Shown here: piece by piece, positions 35,601 through 48,094 of the stretch
How positions within the stretch are numbered: position 1 is the stretch's first letter
How the letters are laid out: each line of letters starts with the position of its first letter
NCBI GenBank assembly: GCA_030280995.1
Contig: JASXTE010000013.1
Span: 13,357,501 to 13,421,500, forward strand
Length of the DNA: 64,000 bases
Reading direction: 5' to 3'
DNA from: Hemileia vastatrix
Lineage: Eukaryota > Basidiomycota > Pucciniomycetes > Pucciniales > Zaghouaniaceae
Translations under genes and position numbers: made by a program
The notes under the pieces: model-generated
Seen by the model: only the letters and a program-made list of their open reading frames with translations
Told to the model about the DNA's origin: nothing
The model's database searches: none

Positions 35601-36921
35601 CTGAAATAAGGATAAACTATGAATCAATCTTTTTATTAGTTTATATTTGTTTCTGATAATGTGCATCTGTTGTGTTGGAAACCTTTTTGTTGGATGGTAC
35701 CCATAGATGGGGCTTCTAGATTTTATCTTGGAAGGTTTGGGTGTAACTGATGGGCTAGCTGCGCTGTATAACAGTTACACCAGATTGTCTGCTTCCAGCC
35801 CCTTCTCTTAATTTATTTAAACCCTAGTATTTGTCTTCTTTTAACAGGTTTTTAGTCCTCTATGACTTTTTTATGGATTTATTTTTGGTCTTTAAGTGCT
35901 CAACTCTTCATTATTATTGTTTTTTGGTTTATTGTGTTGGATGTTTGGTTTTGTTAGAAGGTACCCAGGGGGGCTTCTAGATTTTTTTTTGGAAAATGTG
36001 AAGGTACCTGATGATCTGGCAGCTCTGTATTACAGTTACCCCAGAATGTCTGTTTCAAGTCCTTGATTTTATTTAGTTGAGTCCTAGTTCTCTGCTTTTA
36101 TTCAGGTTTTTAGTCCTCTATGAATTTCAACTGTAATGAAAGCTTTATGGTTCTTGGTTCTTTCTTGGTGGTGGATCACTGGTGGTCTCCCATATTTTTT
36201 TCTTATTGGAGGTAGCCCACCCAGTGATATTTTCATGGACCTGGATTTTCTTCTGTGTTTTTTTGTGATGGAAGGGAATTATATTGGTCTTAGATTATTC
36301 TCTTTTTTTCTCTTTTTTTCTCTTATTTTGTTGGTGAGAGTTGCTCATAAAATAACAAAAAAAACTTATCAGTTGGGTTTACCACATCAGGGTCACCTGA
36401 ATTTTGGAAAGCATTGATGGGGAAGGCCTCATTGATTGGCAATGAAACACTATTTTTCGTTTTATATAATTTCTTCTCAAGATTCTTTTGTTCACTCATT
36501 TTATTTTTTGCATTTTCAAGTTTATTTATATTTTAAAATTACTTTTTAAACTTTAAAAGTTTTTAAAAGTTTATCCACATTAAGGTGCACTTGGATGTGG
36601 GTAAGGTATCAGGGGATAAGCACATCAATTGGCTAGGGGATACCATTTGTAATTATTACTTATTTTATTTCATTATTGTTCAATTTTATTTTCTCAGCTC
36701 TCATATTTTTTGAGCATTATGACTTTTATTATTTATCAAGTTTTTTTTTTAGTATGTTAGTAGTTATATGTTTAATCTGAAGAGTATAAAAAATAAAAAT
36801 AATAATAATAATAATAAATAAAATAAAAGTAAAAATAAAAATAAATATATATATTTCAGCTGCTAATAATTAATTGTTTTCTCTATTTTGTTAATTTATA
36901 TTATTTGCTGTTTTCTATAAT
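35601..36921 (+). other. Structured non-coding region of the second copy
   Basis: It repeats the order seen after element 1 integrase: hairpin GGTGTAACTG/CAGTTACACC (35740-35781), a decayed duplicate near 36000-36045, GATCACTGG (36174-36182) with CCAGTGATA (36221-36229), and CCACAT...ATGTGG (36575-36600). A short (AAT)n-rich patch lies near 36790-36850. Confidence 0.7.
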
Positions 36922-38160
36922 TTAATCTCTGAAGGAAGAAGCTTCTGAAGGTTGGTTTGGGAAGTGTAATAGTTTCTGTTTCTTGTTGGTATTGGAGAAT
37001 TCATTGTGCTCTTGTGGTGTAGTCTTCTGGAGAGATTGTAGGGGTTGTAATGGTCTGAGACCGTTTTGGGAGGAATCAGAGGAGGCTGGGATGTAATTTT
37101 GGAAGGTGTGCTTGATTATCATTGAAATCATCAAGTGTGTGTCCAGAAGTTGCTTTCTCAGGGTTTTTTCAAAATCATTTAATTTTAAATGAAGAGAAAA
37201 GGCCTTTAGAATGTGGGAACACATTATGTTTAGGTTCTGTTTCATATCAGCATAATCCAGAGTTAACTTAGTTTCAATGGGTTGGCCATCTCCAATAGTA
37301 GTCTCAGATGGAGGGGTGCCAACTAAACATAAAGTATTTTGTTCAGTAGTTGCTTTCTTTTTATGCAATTGGATGAAAGACTATGGTACTTACAGATAGG
37401 AAGCTCTTCAAAATTATATGTTGTAGGAATTTTGACTTCTTAAGGTTTGGAAAGATGTGTGGTGGAAGTTTCAGCCAGAGATAAATATGGGTTATCTTCT
37501 TCTTCTTTCAGTGGGTGCTGTGAAGGTGAACTAGGATGGAACTCTTCCTGTGGCCTAGCTAGAGAAGGAGAACTGCTGTTGGAATTTTTGTTGTTATTGT
37601 TATCCTGCTCTGTTGGATTGGTTTCTGGTACTGGGTAACCAATGTTGTTGGAGGATGGGGCTGGTGGAGGAAATCTGGGGGCTGACATTTGTCTTCTGGA
37701 GGAATTACTTGAAGAGAAGGAACTGTCAGAGGCGTATTTGGCAGGTATAGGGGAGGTGTAGTTTCTTCTCCTGGATAAAGAAGGTAATTTTGGTTTGAGA
37801 AGTTTTGGGAGCTCTAGCAGGTCTTTTTGAAGTTTGAGAGTTTTTGGTGTTGTTGGAATTTTAAATTTTTTCTTGTATTGCTCTGGGAGCAGAAGGAGGT
37901 TCTTAAGCAGAATTTTTTCGTTTTTTAGAGAATTTTGTCTGTTTTCTGGTTGTTTTTTGAAGGTTTTGAGCCTGATTTTTTCTTCCAAGAAAGGTGGGGG
38001 GTTGCCCAATGTCAGGTGGGCCACCTGGACGTAGTCTCGTAGCCTAGGAGCTGAATTTGAAGCATTTGAAGTGAAATTTTGAGAGATAAAAGCTGATGGT
38101 TGGGAAGATAGAGGTGACCGTTTAGAGAGAGTTCTGGGGACAGCGTAGAGTAGACTCCTT
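36922..38160 (-). pseudogene. Antisense accessory gene AS2, second copy
   Basis: Exon 1 is readable from about 38160 (RTLSKRSPLSSQPSAFIS), through 38024, to 37394, with one TAA near 37440. An intron of 71 bp (37393 to 37323, GTAAGT...TTTAG) is followed by exon 2 from 37322 to 36922. Exon 2 has LTLDYADMKQNL, LKAFSLHLKLNDFEKTLRKQ and a KKQK patch, matching element 1 AS2 throughout. The Cys-rich N-terminus is missing because the copy ends near 38160. Apart from one stop the frame has stayed open, while gag and integrase of the same copy are badly broken. That could reflect constraint or chance. Confidence 0.65.
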
Positions 38161-39480
38161 CAGTCGTATTGCTGCAGGAAGAATTTAAGGGAGTTGGAAA
38201 GACAAAAAGAAATTTATTTCCCTCTAAGTAAAAAAATATTCAATTAACCAAGCTTGAAGATAAAATTGAATAGTGCAATAGATGAAATCCTGATTGAAAA
38301 ACTTTGAAAGTGATGGAAACCTATAAAAAGACAAATCTGAAATGAAACCAATGGTTACACCAGCCAAAAGCACATGTAGTACCAGATAAAACTGAAACCA
38401 GAGACAGAAAATACTTTGAGAAAGCCGCAACACTTGCCCCAGTTCCTGAAAAGTAAAACAAAGTTCTCCAGAAACTAACCTTGGAATGACCTGTTCAAAG
38501 GTGTCTTATTAAAGGACTGCCCCAGGTTTATCCAGTTTCCCACAAAAATTAAAGAGTGTGCTTTATTATATTTTTATTTTATGAATTTGATAAGAAAAGA
38601 AACAAATTTGAGTCATCAAGGATGATAGCTATTCAATGGTACCCTATATTTTGATATATGTTATTATAATTGTTGTTTTATTTTTAATATTTTTCATTAT
38701 AAAAAAGACCCTTATTATTGAAACTAATCAGTCAAAAACATGAAGAATACTAGGCTCCTTCTCTTTCTCCAATAGTTCTCCTGCTCCAGATATTTCTAAC
38801 AATATCCTACATGCATATGATCTACAAGAAACTATTGATCTACTAAGCATAATAACTTTCAAACCAAATTTTGCCACAATGACCAAACTTTGCAACAGTG
38901 ACAAAACCTTGCCACAATGACCAAAATTTTCAACGTTGACCAAACTTTGACACAGTGACCAAACTTTTTCCACCACACTTTGCTTTGCATCGGAAAATCA
39001 CTGGAGAAAACTGGAACACACCGGAGCACACTGGAGCAAAGTGGCCATTCCTTGAGCACACTTCATCCACAAAAATATTGAAAAACACCAAATCAACTAA
39101 AACACTTAAAAAATAGAAAAATATGATAAATAATAAAAATAATTAAGATATAAAATATAGGAAATTATCAGGGTTTTTATTGATAATAATAACCTTCCAA
39201 AGCTACAAATATCCAGCTTGAAAATCCAGGAAATATCTAATAAATTTCCCAAAATAAACCTGAAAAAGCTTTAGAAAATATCTGAAAGATAGAGAATCCT
39301 CCCCAAAATCCAGTGAAACCATTACCAAATTCATAAAACATTCAAATAACAATAGAAATACCACCAAATAACCATTCCAAAATGCCACAAATCATCCCAA
39401 AAGCCATAATACACCAAATTAACACCTAGTAATACCATAATTCCCTTCCAACCAATATTCAAACAAATTTTCACCTTAGT
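38161..39480. other. Unassigned region with a 19-bp tandem repeat
   Basis: No gene supported. It contains the minisatellite at 38865-38978; the rest is AT-rich unique-looking sequence. Confidence 0.5.
38865..38978. repeat. 19-bp minisatellite, six units
   Basis: Units resembling CAAACTTTGCAACAGTGAC start at 38865, 38884, 38903, 38922, 38941 and 38960, each with one to several differences; the sixth is the most diverged. Confidence 0.85.
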
Positions 39481-41592
39481 GGCCTACCCAGATGTGGAGT
39501 TCCACTTCCTGCCTCCAATATGGAATTTCCTCATTCCCAAAAATTATTCATTCAAAATTCATTCATCAACTACAATCATCATCATCATGAACTCTTCCTC
39601 ATCTACTGGCTTATACAGCATAGACTCTGAAGAAATTGACCATTTTTATTGACTTGCTGAACAAGAGAATAATGAAATTGACCACATATTCTTAGCTTCA
39701 AATCCCAAAAACTTGTCTTTTCAACCTCCATCTCCTACATCTCCTTTAACATTGAATAACTCTATCTCTTCAATCTTTGAGATCTCCTTTTCTATTCCAG
39801 CCTCAATCAACTCTTCTGATTCCCCTAGTTTTTCTAGTGGATCTTCTTATTCTTCAAGAATTTTTTAATCTGCCATTCAACAAATTATAACCAGTTCTCT
39901 TGCAACAGAAGGTGAGTTCTCTTAACCATAAATTTTAACAAAATTATCGAATTTCAGCCCATATAGATAATCCTAAGTGGCCTAGGGCTTCTTCTTCCAA
40001 CAAGTTTGCTGATGACAATTACTAAGTTGGAATTATTCTTCCAACAAGTAATTTCAAACTTTAGATCACACCTGACTTCTTCTCCTTATGACCTTGAGGA
40101 AAATTGGGCTATCATTCAAGACTTTAATAAGAGTGCTGAGAAATTTTTTAATGATCCAAATTAGCCTTTCTTGATATAAAATTTTAACCAAAATTATTAG
40201 TTTCATATAATTGAATTTCAATGTTCTAGTTGGTACTAAAATATAAAAAATAACCATCCAATTCTGATTTTTCTATCACTAATAATAAGAGAGTAGTTTT
40301 CCACCCCTACTGAGCTAGAACTTCCATGATCTAGAGATCACCATAAGGTCCTCCAATTCCTCTCTACAAAACTTTACATGGCCAATGAAATTAAGAGTGT
40401 AGGCTTCCACTCCTACTGGGATAGAGCTGGAATTATCTATACACTGCCATAAGTTCCTCCAATTTCCACAAATTCATCCATCTTACCAATTTTCCTACAT
40501 CACCAAATCAGACCAACAACCAAAAATCTCCACAAAAATTTTTTTTGACTAACTAAATCACCTATTCCCAACATAATTCCATTCTTCTTCTAAAATAAAT
40601 CTTGAAGATCATCAAAACCAAAAGTCCACAATCCAAAATTTTCTGCATAATTTTTAATTGAGAAGGTAGATTCCATAAAATCCTTTAAATGAGTTATTGA
40701 TAAAAAAATAACTGTAAATCTCAAAATCTTCCAACTTATTCCCACATCTTCCCACACTTCCTAATGAATTTACCAAACAAATGATCAACAAAATCTCCAG
40801 TTTAAGGTCTTAGATGACCAACAAAATAACATCTTCAAGAAAAATTTGAATCTTAAAGTGCAAAAGACCTCCAGTTTATTGTCTTAGAGGACTATCACCT
40901 GCATCACAAAACTAATTCCAGAGATAAACTTAGAAACAAATAAGCAAAAAATGAACTTTGTGGGTTAATTTTTGATAGAGAAGTCAGCCCATCAGTTGCC
41001 CCCACACTTGCAAATATTAAATCTAGAAGTTTCTTTGGTGAAAACTTCTAAATAAAAAAATCCTTCTCACAAAATGGACATCATAAATCAGAACAATTTT
41101 GACACCTTCATTTTTCCTTGGTCTTGAAGTTTAGGATTAATTGTAAAAATGACTTGAAGAGATTTTCAGTTTTAAGTCTTGAAGGACTAATAGAATATTG
41201 AAGAAAAATTCATTCTTAAATCTTGAAGGACTAACAGGAAAAAGATAAAATGAAATAGACTAAAAAGAAATAAATTAAAAAGAAAAGATGTCCACCAGCC
41301 ATTTGGATGAGCAGAACCCCTGACACCATACCCACATCCAAGTGCACCTTGATTGTGGATACACAAGAAAGAAAATTTAAAAAATATAACATAAAATTAA
41401 ATTTTTGAAAATTTGAAAATTTGAAAAATGATAATTTAATGAAAATCAAAAAAACAAACTAATTATCACTGGGTGGGCTCCCTCCAATTTGTAAAAGTGA
41501 TTGGAGACCACCAGTGATCATCCACCCTAATCACTATGCAATATTTTGGGTGCACTTGCTAGTAAGTCCTCAACTTGAACTTAGAGGGAACT
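39481..41592 (-). mobile_element. Inverted third fragment of the element 1 family (3' non-coding region)
   Basis: Read on the minus strand, 41530 down to about 40980 gives the family landmarks in order: GATCACTGG with CCAGTGAT near 41515-41465, then CCACAATC...GGATGTGG near 41356-41331; another landmark, TTCTAGATTT...GGGGCAACTGATGGGCTG, lies near 41030-40985. Coding parts of the element are absent. The left limit is uncertain. On its plus strand is a small gene-like remnant at 39587-39911. The solo LTR at 41593 follows directly. Confidence 0.55.
39587..39911 (+). pseudogene. Gene-like remnant, antisense to the third family fragment
   Basis: It starts MNSSSSTGLYSIDSEEIDHFY and continues through TGA near 39650 and TAA near 39868 to a possible donor GTGAGT at 39912. 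It is Ser/Pro-rich. Further coding-like sequence (YDLEENWAIIQDFNKSAE) occurs near 40080-40140. Its position and direction relative to the family hairpins match AS2, but I cannot align the residues with AS2, so it may be a different accessory gene or chance. Confidence 0.35.
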
Positions 41593-42395
41593 TGTCAGTG
41601 AGTCTCTTGGTCTAGAAGATAAATCTGAAGGTCATACATGGGTTTAAGTGTATTTATTGAGCTCCAAAAAAAACAATGAACATATTTTATTTAATCTTTA
41701 GATTATTTTACTCAAATTATAAGAGGTGATTACAAATATTAGTATAGTTTATATCTTAGAATTACGTGGATGTAAGTACTAATGTTATAAAATATAGTAA
41801 TAAAAGATTTAATTTATATGTTTAAGTTTGGTAAATAAGTAAGGAATGGTTTGAAAAGTAAAAAAAGAGAAGGCCTTTTATAGGCAAAAATGTGAGAAAT
41901 AAAGACACAGAGTTAACACCACCTAATACAAGGGTGTGAGGCAATAAAAACCTAATAAAGAGAGTATGTGAAATAATAAAAGATATACTAAATGGTGTGT
42001 AAATAAAGGTATCACTTTTATTTGAAATAAAACTTGAGTCCCCTTGGAGCGTCACATTTAGTACAAAACATATGATTTAAAATGTTGATTCAAAAAAAAT
42101 CTAAATTTCTTAATAAAGGAATTTGAATTTTTTTCTTTTTTTTTTATATTTTAATACTATTTTTATTCCCTCTCATCTGTATTATTGAGCACGGTGTTAG
42201 GGAGTAAAAATTTATGGGACAATTACTTACTTTTATTAATTATTTACATTACTTAGTGTAATTAGCTAGTTATTTGTAAGTAAAACATAAGTAGGTAATA
42301 AATAATTAATTACTAATAAGGATGTAAAAGGTGTGGCTTCATCTCAGTAAGATAATTAATTATTTTACTGGATAATTCTAGTAGCCTGGCTGACA
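41593..42395 (-). mobile_element. Solo LTR, 803 bp, minus orientation
   Basis: On the minus strand it starts TGTCAGCCAGGC (42395) and ends CACTGACA (41593). Direct repeats GAACT flank it at 41588-41592 and 42396-42400. It is related to the solo LTR at 3635-4446, including TATAAAAGGC near 41880 and CTTCTAGACCAAGAG near the end. No internal region is attached. Confidence 0.88.
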
Positions 42396-42400
42396 GAACT

Positions 42401-43744
42401 CATATGGAACTCAGACTGAACCTATAATGAACTAATACTGAACTTTACTTTGAACTCATCTTGAGCTCTTAACCAATAATAGATGAGTCTGTGCTGGAAT
42501 AATAGTTTAATTTTAATGAATAATTTATAGAAATAATGACAAGGGAAGATTAAGAATCTGATCCATTCCCAGAATTTTTTTCATAAAACAAAATTTAAAT
42601 TTCATTTTGAATTTCGCTTGATCATTAAAATAACTGAAAATTATACTATTTATTTAAAAAGCATCAATTTTAACCTCTCTGAAGATTTTATTAGTTTTTT
42701 TTTTGAAAAAATATATAATAAGATCAGTGGTTCTTTTAATTGATATATTCTTTTAACCAAGAATTTGGAGCTTTCATTTTTTTATTTAAACCATATTACC
42801 TGATTTTTTTTGGTATTTTTATTATTTCTGATTATGCAATATATATATTTTCAGTTAAATGGATTTATTTAACACAAATATTGAACTATCAATATTCTCA
42901 AGTATTTTATTCTATAAACCTGTGAAAAGACTCATAGTTAAAAAATAAAATATAGCAATATATTTTCCTCATTTCTGTTTCAATGAAGTCCTCTCATATC
43001 TTCTTTCACTAAGCACTAATAATTAATAAGTTATTTTATTATAAGTTTAGAATGAAGTATAATTCTTATACCAGTAGATTTTAATAAATTTTTTTACATT
43101 TTTATATGCAAGAAGATAATTGAAACTAAAATTAAAAATATTTTTGCTCCATTTTTTGTTCTATTGAATATTCAACTACTAAGAATTTTAGCAATATACA
43201 TTTATTCAATGTAATACATATATGATATTCTGGAACTTTTCATTTTTTATTTCATCAAAATTTCATGTAAATATGGTTATTTGGTGGATTAATCTCATGA
43301 GTTGAAATAATAAATAACTTCTCAGTAAATTTTTAATATGAAAAACTTAAATTTAAGATAAGTGTAAAACTTTAAAGATAATAAAAAAAAGTAGTGTAAC
43401 TTTATGTAAACTATAATTTTAGTGCTTGGTTTTGCTTCAATTATGTATTGTGGGATAATTTCAGTGCTAATTTGGGAATAAGCACCATATATTTTGCAAA
43501 GTGTTACCATGTTAAAAAATTTGCTTCAGATATAAATTTTGATTGTATTATTTTTCAAGAACTAAATTAAATAGGTAAAAGTGGTACTTCTTCATAATTC
43601 TATCAGTTTCAAATTGAAAAACTATTATATGATATTTATTTTGTAAAAAAGACACATTAGTTACTTTATATTATGCCCATGTAGCAAAGCAGCTGCAAAG
43701 TCAATCATATTTTGATTAAAAATATTATTGTTCCGTATTTGAAA
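42401..43744. other. AT-rich stretch before element 2
   Basis: No gene or clear repeat seen. The first 80 bp contain several spaced TGAACT words. Confidence 0.5.
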
Positions 43745-43749
43745 TGAAT

Positions 43750-44849
43750 TATCGGCGTGGTCGTCTAGAAGGTGGGGGGGGAGAAAAAGGAGAAAAGGAC
43801 ACAAGAAGACAAAGAATGGAAAGAGGAAAAGAGGGAAGGACGCAAATAAGGGAAAAGGATCTAATATATAAGGTGATTAGTCTTAATATTATTGTAATGT
43901 AAGTATTTTAAATTCAATGCGCAACAGTCAATTATTATAGTTTAATGTTCTTACCACAACCTTAAGATTTTGTATATAGTATTTATTTATTTTATTTCAA
44001 CTAAAATGTATTACTAGTTAAAAGAAAAAGAATTAATACGTGTATAAAAAATATATAAGTGTAAGTAAATTGTAAATATGATTCAGCTGAAGGGGGTTCC
44101 CAAGGCCCTTATATAGCCAAGGGGCCCTCTGAGGCTCCACAAAAGTAAATACAATAATTTATGAGTAAATGTAAGGGGTGAGAAATAAAAAATGTACTAA
44201 TTTGTTAAAATGCAGTAGTCAATATTTCACCAGTATTAATTCCCCCTGGATATTATGCATAAATAAGTACAAGAAATATAAAAAATAACTAATGTAATTT
44301 AAAATAAGTATTATGCAGTACTATTTTAAAGTGGAATGTAATTTATTACTATTTTAATTCAAAAAATTAATATAAGTAATTATTTTAGATTAAAATATGA
44401 GAATGTAATTAGTTTAAATGTTTTAATAAATTTAATTACATAATTTTGAGCCACAGAAGCTCCCAAAAATCAGGAATAATAATGTATAAATTATTATAAG
44501 GGTCTAATAATTAATTAATATTATTATAAGTCAACATTTTGCCTTATAAGTATAATATAATATTATAATTAATTAATTATTATTTTATAATTATTTAAAT
44601 ACATAAAAATGCGCCCAGTTTTTATAGAATATAATATAATTTATGTTTATTTTAATAGTATATAATTAATAACATAATAAAATAAATATAACCCTTATTT
44701 TAATTTTATTTAATAAGGTAATTTGTACTTAATTTTATTATGCAATAAAATATAGATTTATATACATAAAAAGCATAAATTTTTGCCCTCATTCAGGTCC
44801 AATGACTTAACATAAGTTTTACTGGGCTCCTGGTACAACCTGGCTGACA
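43750..44849 (-). repeat. Element 2 3' LTR
   Basis: 1100 bp. On the minus strand it starts TGTCAGCCAGG and ends CGCCGATA. A TATA-like TATATAAGGGCC lies near 44110. It matches the split LTR at 51977-52290 plus 62658-63453, and a purine tract (AGAGTGAGGGAG) adjoins it internally at 44850-44861. Confidence 0.92.
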
Positions 44850-44881
44850 CTCCCTCACTCTAAAAAAAACAATAAAAAATG

Positions 44882-46243
44882 CTAAGATTTTTTCTTTTTA
44901 TACTTTTTTAATAGAGTGGAAAGGTTAGAAATATCTTTTCCAGGTATCCATTTATCATGCTCAGATGATTTATTTTTATATCTCAATAAATATTCAATAC
45001 CTTTTTCAGAGGTGATAACTCTGTCATTAAGAATTTTATCAATTTCTGCAATTTCTGTGACTTGCTGAGGATTTTTCTTGGGTCTTCCCCTTCTCTTAGG
45101 AAATAAGTCACTGTTGGAAGTATAAGGTTTAAGGAGGAAAATGGGAAAAATAGGATGTTTTCTGTCATAAGGAGAATACAATATAACTTCTACTGCATTA
45201 TCTCCCACCATTCTTTTAACAACAAATGGTCCTACAAATGGATCCTTTAATTTGTTATTGCCTTGTAAATTGAAGTGAACTGTAGACATTAGTACTTCAT
45301 CACCCTTTTTAAAAGTGTGCTCTTTATGGGATTTATCCCATCTCTTTTTCTCATATTCAAATGCTTTATCAATACAACTTTGGGCATGTTTTCTGCATAA
45401 ATTCTGCATTTGGAGAAAAGACTTCACACCAGGATGTAATTCCAACTTTGGTAATTTGTTATTGAGTATTTGAGCAGGAGTACTTGGAACATAACCTAGC
45501 CATAGCTCAAAAGGCTGTTTCTCAGTGACAGAATGAACAGTGCTATTATAAGAAAATTCAAGACCTGGAAGTAAGGTTACCCAGTCATGTGTAAATCTGT
45601 CATTGTCTTTATATTCTAATCCAAAGGCACAATACCTTCTAATTATATCTTCCAAGGTTTGAATCATCTTTTCAGCCATTCCATCAGTTTGAGGATAGTG
45701 GGAAGTGGATAATTTCAACTCACAAGCACATATATCCATCAAAGACATCCGAAATTCAGAAGTAAACTTTGGGTCTCTATCAGATATGATGGCTTTTGGA
45801 AATCCAACAATATTAAACATATGTGATCACCACAAAAAGGCTAAATCTTTGGTGGAAAAATCTTTGTGGGTAGGAATGAATTTACACATTTTAGTGAATC
45901 TGTCCACTATAACCCAGCAAGAATTATAACTGTCTTTCCCTGCTACAGGAAGACCAGTGACAAAATCCATATTAATTATTTGCCAAGGAGCATCAGGTGC
46001 TTCAATATTTTGCATTAATCCTGCTCTTTTACCAGTCAATCTTTTAGATTTTTGGCAAGAATCACAAGATTCATCATATAATTTTGTGTCTTCAGACATA
46101 TTAGCCCACCATGCAGTGTTTTTAATCCTGACCATAGTTTTTTCTAGATCAAAATGACAAGCTAATATGTCATCATGACATAATTTTAAAATTATTTCTT
46201 TCATTGAAGGAGAAATAACAATTACATTAGTAAGTTTTCTCCT
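44882..46243 (-). pseudogene. Element 2 integrase with chromodomain-like C-terminus
   Basis: It continues the RT-RNase H frame after TAA at 46244. The zinc finger shows CHFDLEKT and CDSCQKS; the core shows INMDFVTGLP (Asp), IISDRDPKF (Asp) and PQTDGMAEKMIQ (Glu). A TGA near 45829 replaces a Trp codon of LWW. After the GPF-type motif (KDPFVGPFVVKRM) comes a basic stretch (KRRGRPKKNP), then GIEYLLRYKNKSSEHDKWIP, a chromodomain-like segment, ending in KKYKKKKS at 44882. Chromodomain integrases steer insertion to particular chromatin; that role is family knowledge. Confidence 0.85.
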
Positions 46244-48094
46244 TTAATAAATATAACCATCATCAATTGAAAACTTTCCTTTAGTCAAAGCAGTTTGGTA
46301 CTTTGGAGGGAAAGTTTTTATTAATGCTTGAATTGAAGCATTCTTTGGATCATTCAAGATAGTAACCAATTTATTCAAATCAGAATCTTTTTCATATGAA
46401 TCCAGAATTAATTGCAACAATTCTTCCTCCATGTCCACAATATATATACCATAAATGTGAATGTTATCATCCTCAGGGACATAGGCAGGATTGGAGTCAT
46501 TATTAGGTAGGGGTAGTCTTGACAGCATATCAACATTGGAGTGAAAATTTCCAGCTCTATGGATAATTGTCATTCTCCCCCTGTAGTCTTGAACAGCCAG
46601 TTTCCACCTAAACATATGTCTATTTGGTGTCTTTAGGTTTAAGAGGGACTTCACAGCACTACAGTCAGTTACCAGTTCAAACTTCTGGTCATATAGGTAG
46701 TAATGAAGTTTTTCAAGAGCCCAAACAACTTCTAAGCACTCTAATTGAGTGGCACCATATTTCAATTCACTATTTCTTAAGGTTCTTGCAATATAACAAA
46801 TAACAACCTCTGAGGATTTATCATTAATAATTTGTTTTTGGTGAAGGGCAGCACCCAGACCAACAAAGCTAGCATCTGTGTATAGGACAAAAGGTTTGTT
46901 GAAATCTGGAAGAGCCAATATAGGGGCTGTCATTAAGCAACTTTTTAATGTATCAAAAGCTTTTTGACAGTCATTATTCCAGAGAAAGGCAACATATTTT
47001 CTGGTCAGTTTTGTAAGAGGCAAGGCTATGACCTGATAATTTTTAATATATTGTCTATAATAGCCACACATACCCAAAAAACTTTGGATTTCTCTTACAG
47101 AAGTTGGTGCTTTAACATTTTGAATGGCAGCAACTTTGTTTTGGTCTAAACAAATTTGTAAGCCTGACACAACATGGCCAAGGACTTTCAAGGATTGAAA
47201 ACCAAATTTACACTTTTTTAAGGACAAGGTCATATTGATTTCATCCATTTTTTGGAAAACTCTATTCAAGTGAATCATATGTTCATCAAAAGTTTTAGAA
47301 AAAATTATAATGTCATCAATATAAACCATGAGCCATTGTTCAATTATTTCTTGATGGAAAGTGTTATCCATTACTTTTTGAAAAACTGAAGGAGCATTTT
47401 TAGGGCCAAATGGCATCCTAACATACTTATATATTCCCATATGTGTAGCAATTAGTAAAAAATTTTGTGAATTTTTCTCAACAGGAATTTGATGATAACC
47501 TTTATTGCCATCCAGACAACTAATAAATTTTGCACCCTGTAAGGTAGCATGAATTGAATTAATTCTGGGCAAAGGATAAATATCATCCACAGTATAAGTG
47601 TTTAATGCTCTGTAATCTCCACATAATCTAGCCTTATCTTTTTCATAAGAAATCAAGGCTGGGGGTATGACACAATATTTTGGGGTGACATCCACTTTCT
47701 CAAATATATTTATTTTTAATAAGGTAGAAATATTATCTTCAATATCCTTTCTTTTTGTTGGAGAAGCAGGATATGGTTTTTTCTTAATACTGGGAGGAAT
47801 ATCACTCAAGTTACAGGATAAAGTAATTTTCATTTCATCCTTAACAACTCCTAGGACATGAGAACCATGAGCAAAAGCCATAGGAAAAGAGGTAATTGAG
47901 GCAATTATAGAATCATTCTGCTCACTAGTTAATTGATCACCAAAAGAAGCAGTATTTATTTCAGTTAATAAACTATCCATTTCATTTGTTGGTCTACCTG
48001 TACATTGAATTAATGAGTTACAAGACTTTAACAAATATGCAGAAGATCTTCTAGGGGAAGATATTTTGAATTTCCTTTTGCCATTCAATCCCAA
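46244..48094 (-). CDS. Element 2 reverse transcriptase-RNase H
   Basis: 616 codons open. RT motifs: LCGDYRALNTYT (about 157-168), FISCLDGNKGYHQIP (190-204), RMPFGPKNAPSVFQ (226-239), catalytic YIDD (258-261), LKKCKFGF and LGHVVSG. The connection and RNase H follow: YTDASFVGLGAALHQ (Asp 407), ATQLECLEVVWALEK (Glu near 452), LVTDCSAVKSLL (Asp near 477) and VDMLSRLP (Asp near 522). All expected catalytic acids are present, so this domain could have been active recently. In the element it would be made as a fusion with gag-protease; a 1-nt loss near 48100 separates them now. Confidence 0.92.
   Translation of the reverse strand: MGLNGKRKFKISSPRRSSAYLLKSCNSLIQCTGRPTNEMDSLLTEINTASFGDQLTSEQNDSIIASITSFPMAFAHGSHVLGVVKDEMKITLSCNLSDIPPSIKKKPYPASPTKRKDIEDNISTLLKINIFEKVDVTPKYCVIPPALISYEKDKARLCGDYRALNTYTVDDIYPLPRINSIHATLQGAKFISCLDGNKGYHQIPVEKNSQNFLLIATHMGIYKYVRMPFGPKNAPSVFQKVMDNTFHQEIIEQWLMVYIDDIIIFSKTFDEHMIHLNRVFQKMDEINMTLSLKKCKFGFQSLKVLGHVVSGLQICLDQNKVAAIQNVKAPTSVREIQSFLGMCGYYRQYIKNYQVIALPLTKLTRKYVAFLWNNDCQKAFDTLKSCLMTAPILALPDFNKPFVLYTDASFVGLGAALHQKQIINDKSSEVVICYIARTLRNSELKYGATQLECLEVVWALEKLHYYLYDQKFELVTDCSAVKSLLNLKTPNRHMFRWKLAVQDYRGRMTIIHRAGNFHSNVDMLSRLPLPNNDSNPAYVPEDDNIHIYGIYIVDMEEELLQLILDSYEKDSDLNKLVTILNDPKNASIQALIKTFPPKYQTALTKGKFSIDDGYIY

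Larger units (their letters stand above)
33780..38160 (+). mobile_element. Second, internally deleted copy of the element 1 family
   Basis: It begins with the last part of an LTR (AAAGGGACAGGG near 33786) and a decayed PBS (about 33868-33886), then a Gag start (MSSASGSS at 34003) and a decayed Gag, then jumps to integrase near 34655. Protease, RT and RNase H are missing. After integrase come the same hairpin region and antisense gene as in element 1. Similarity stops near 38160, and no 3' LTR is recognised. Confidence 0.8.
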
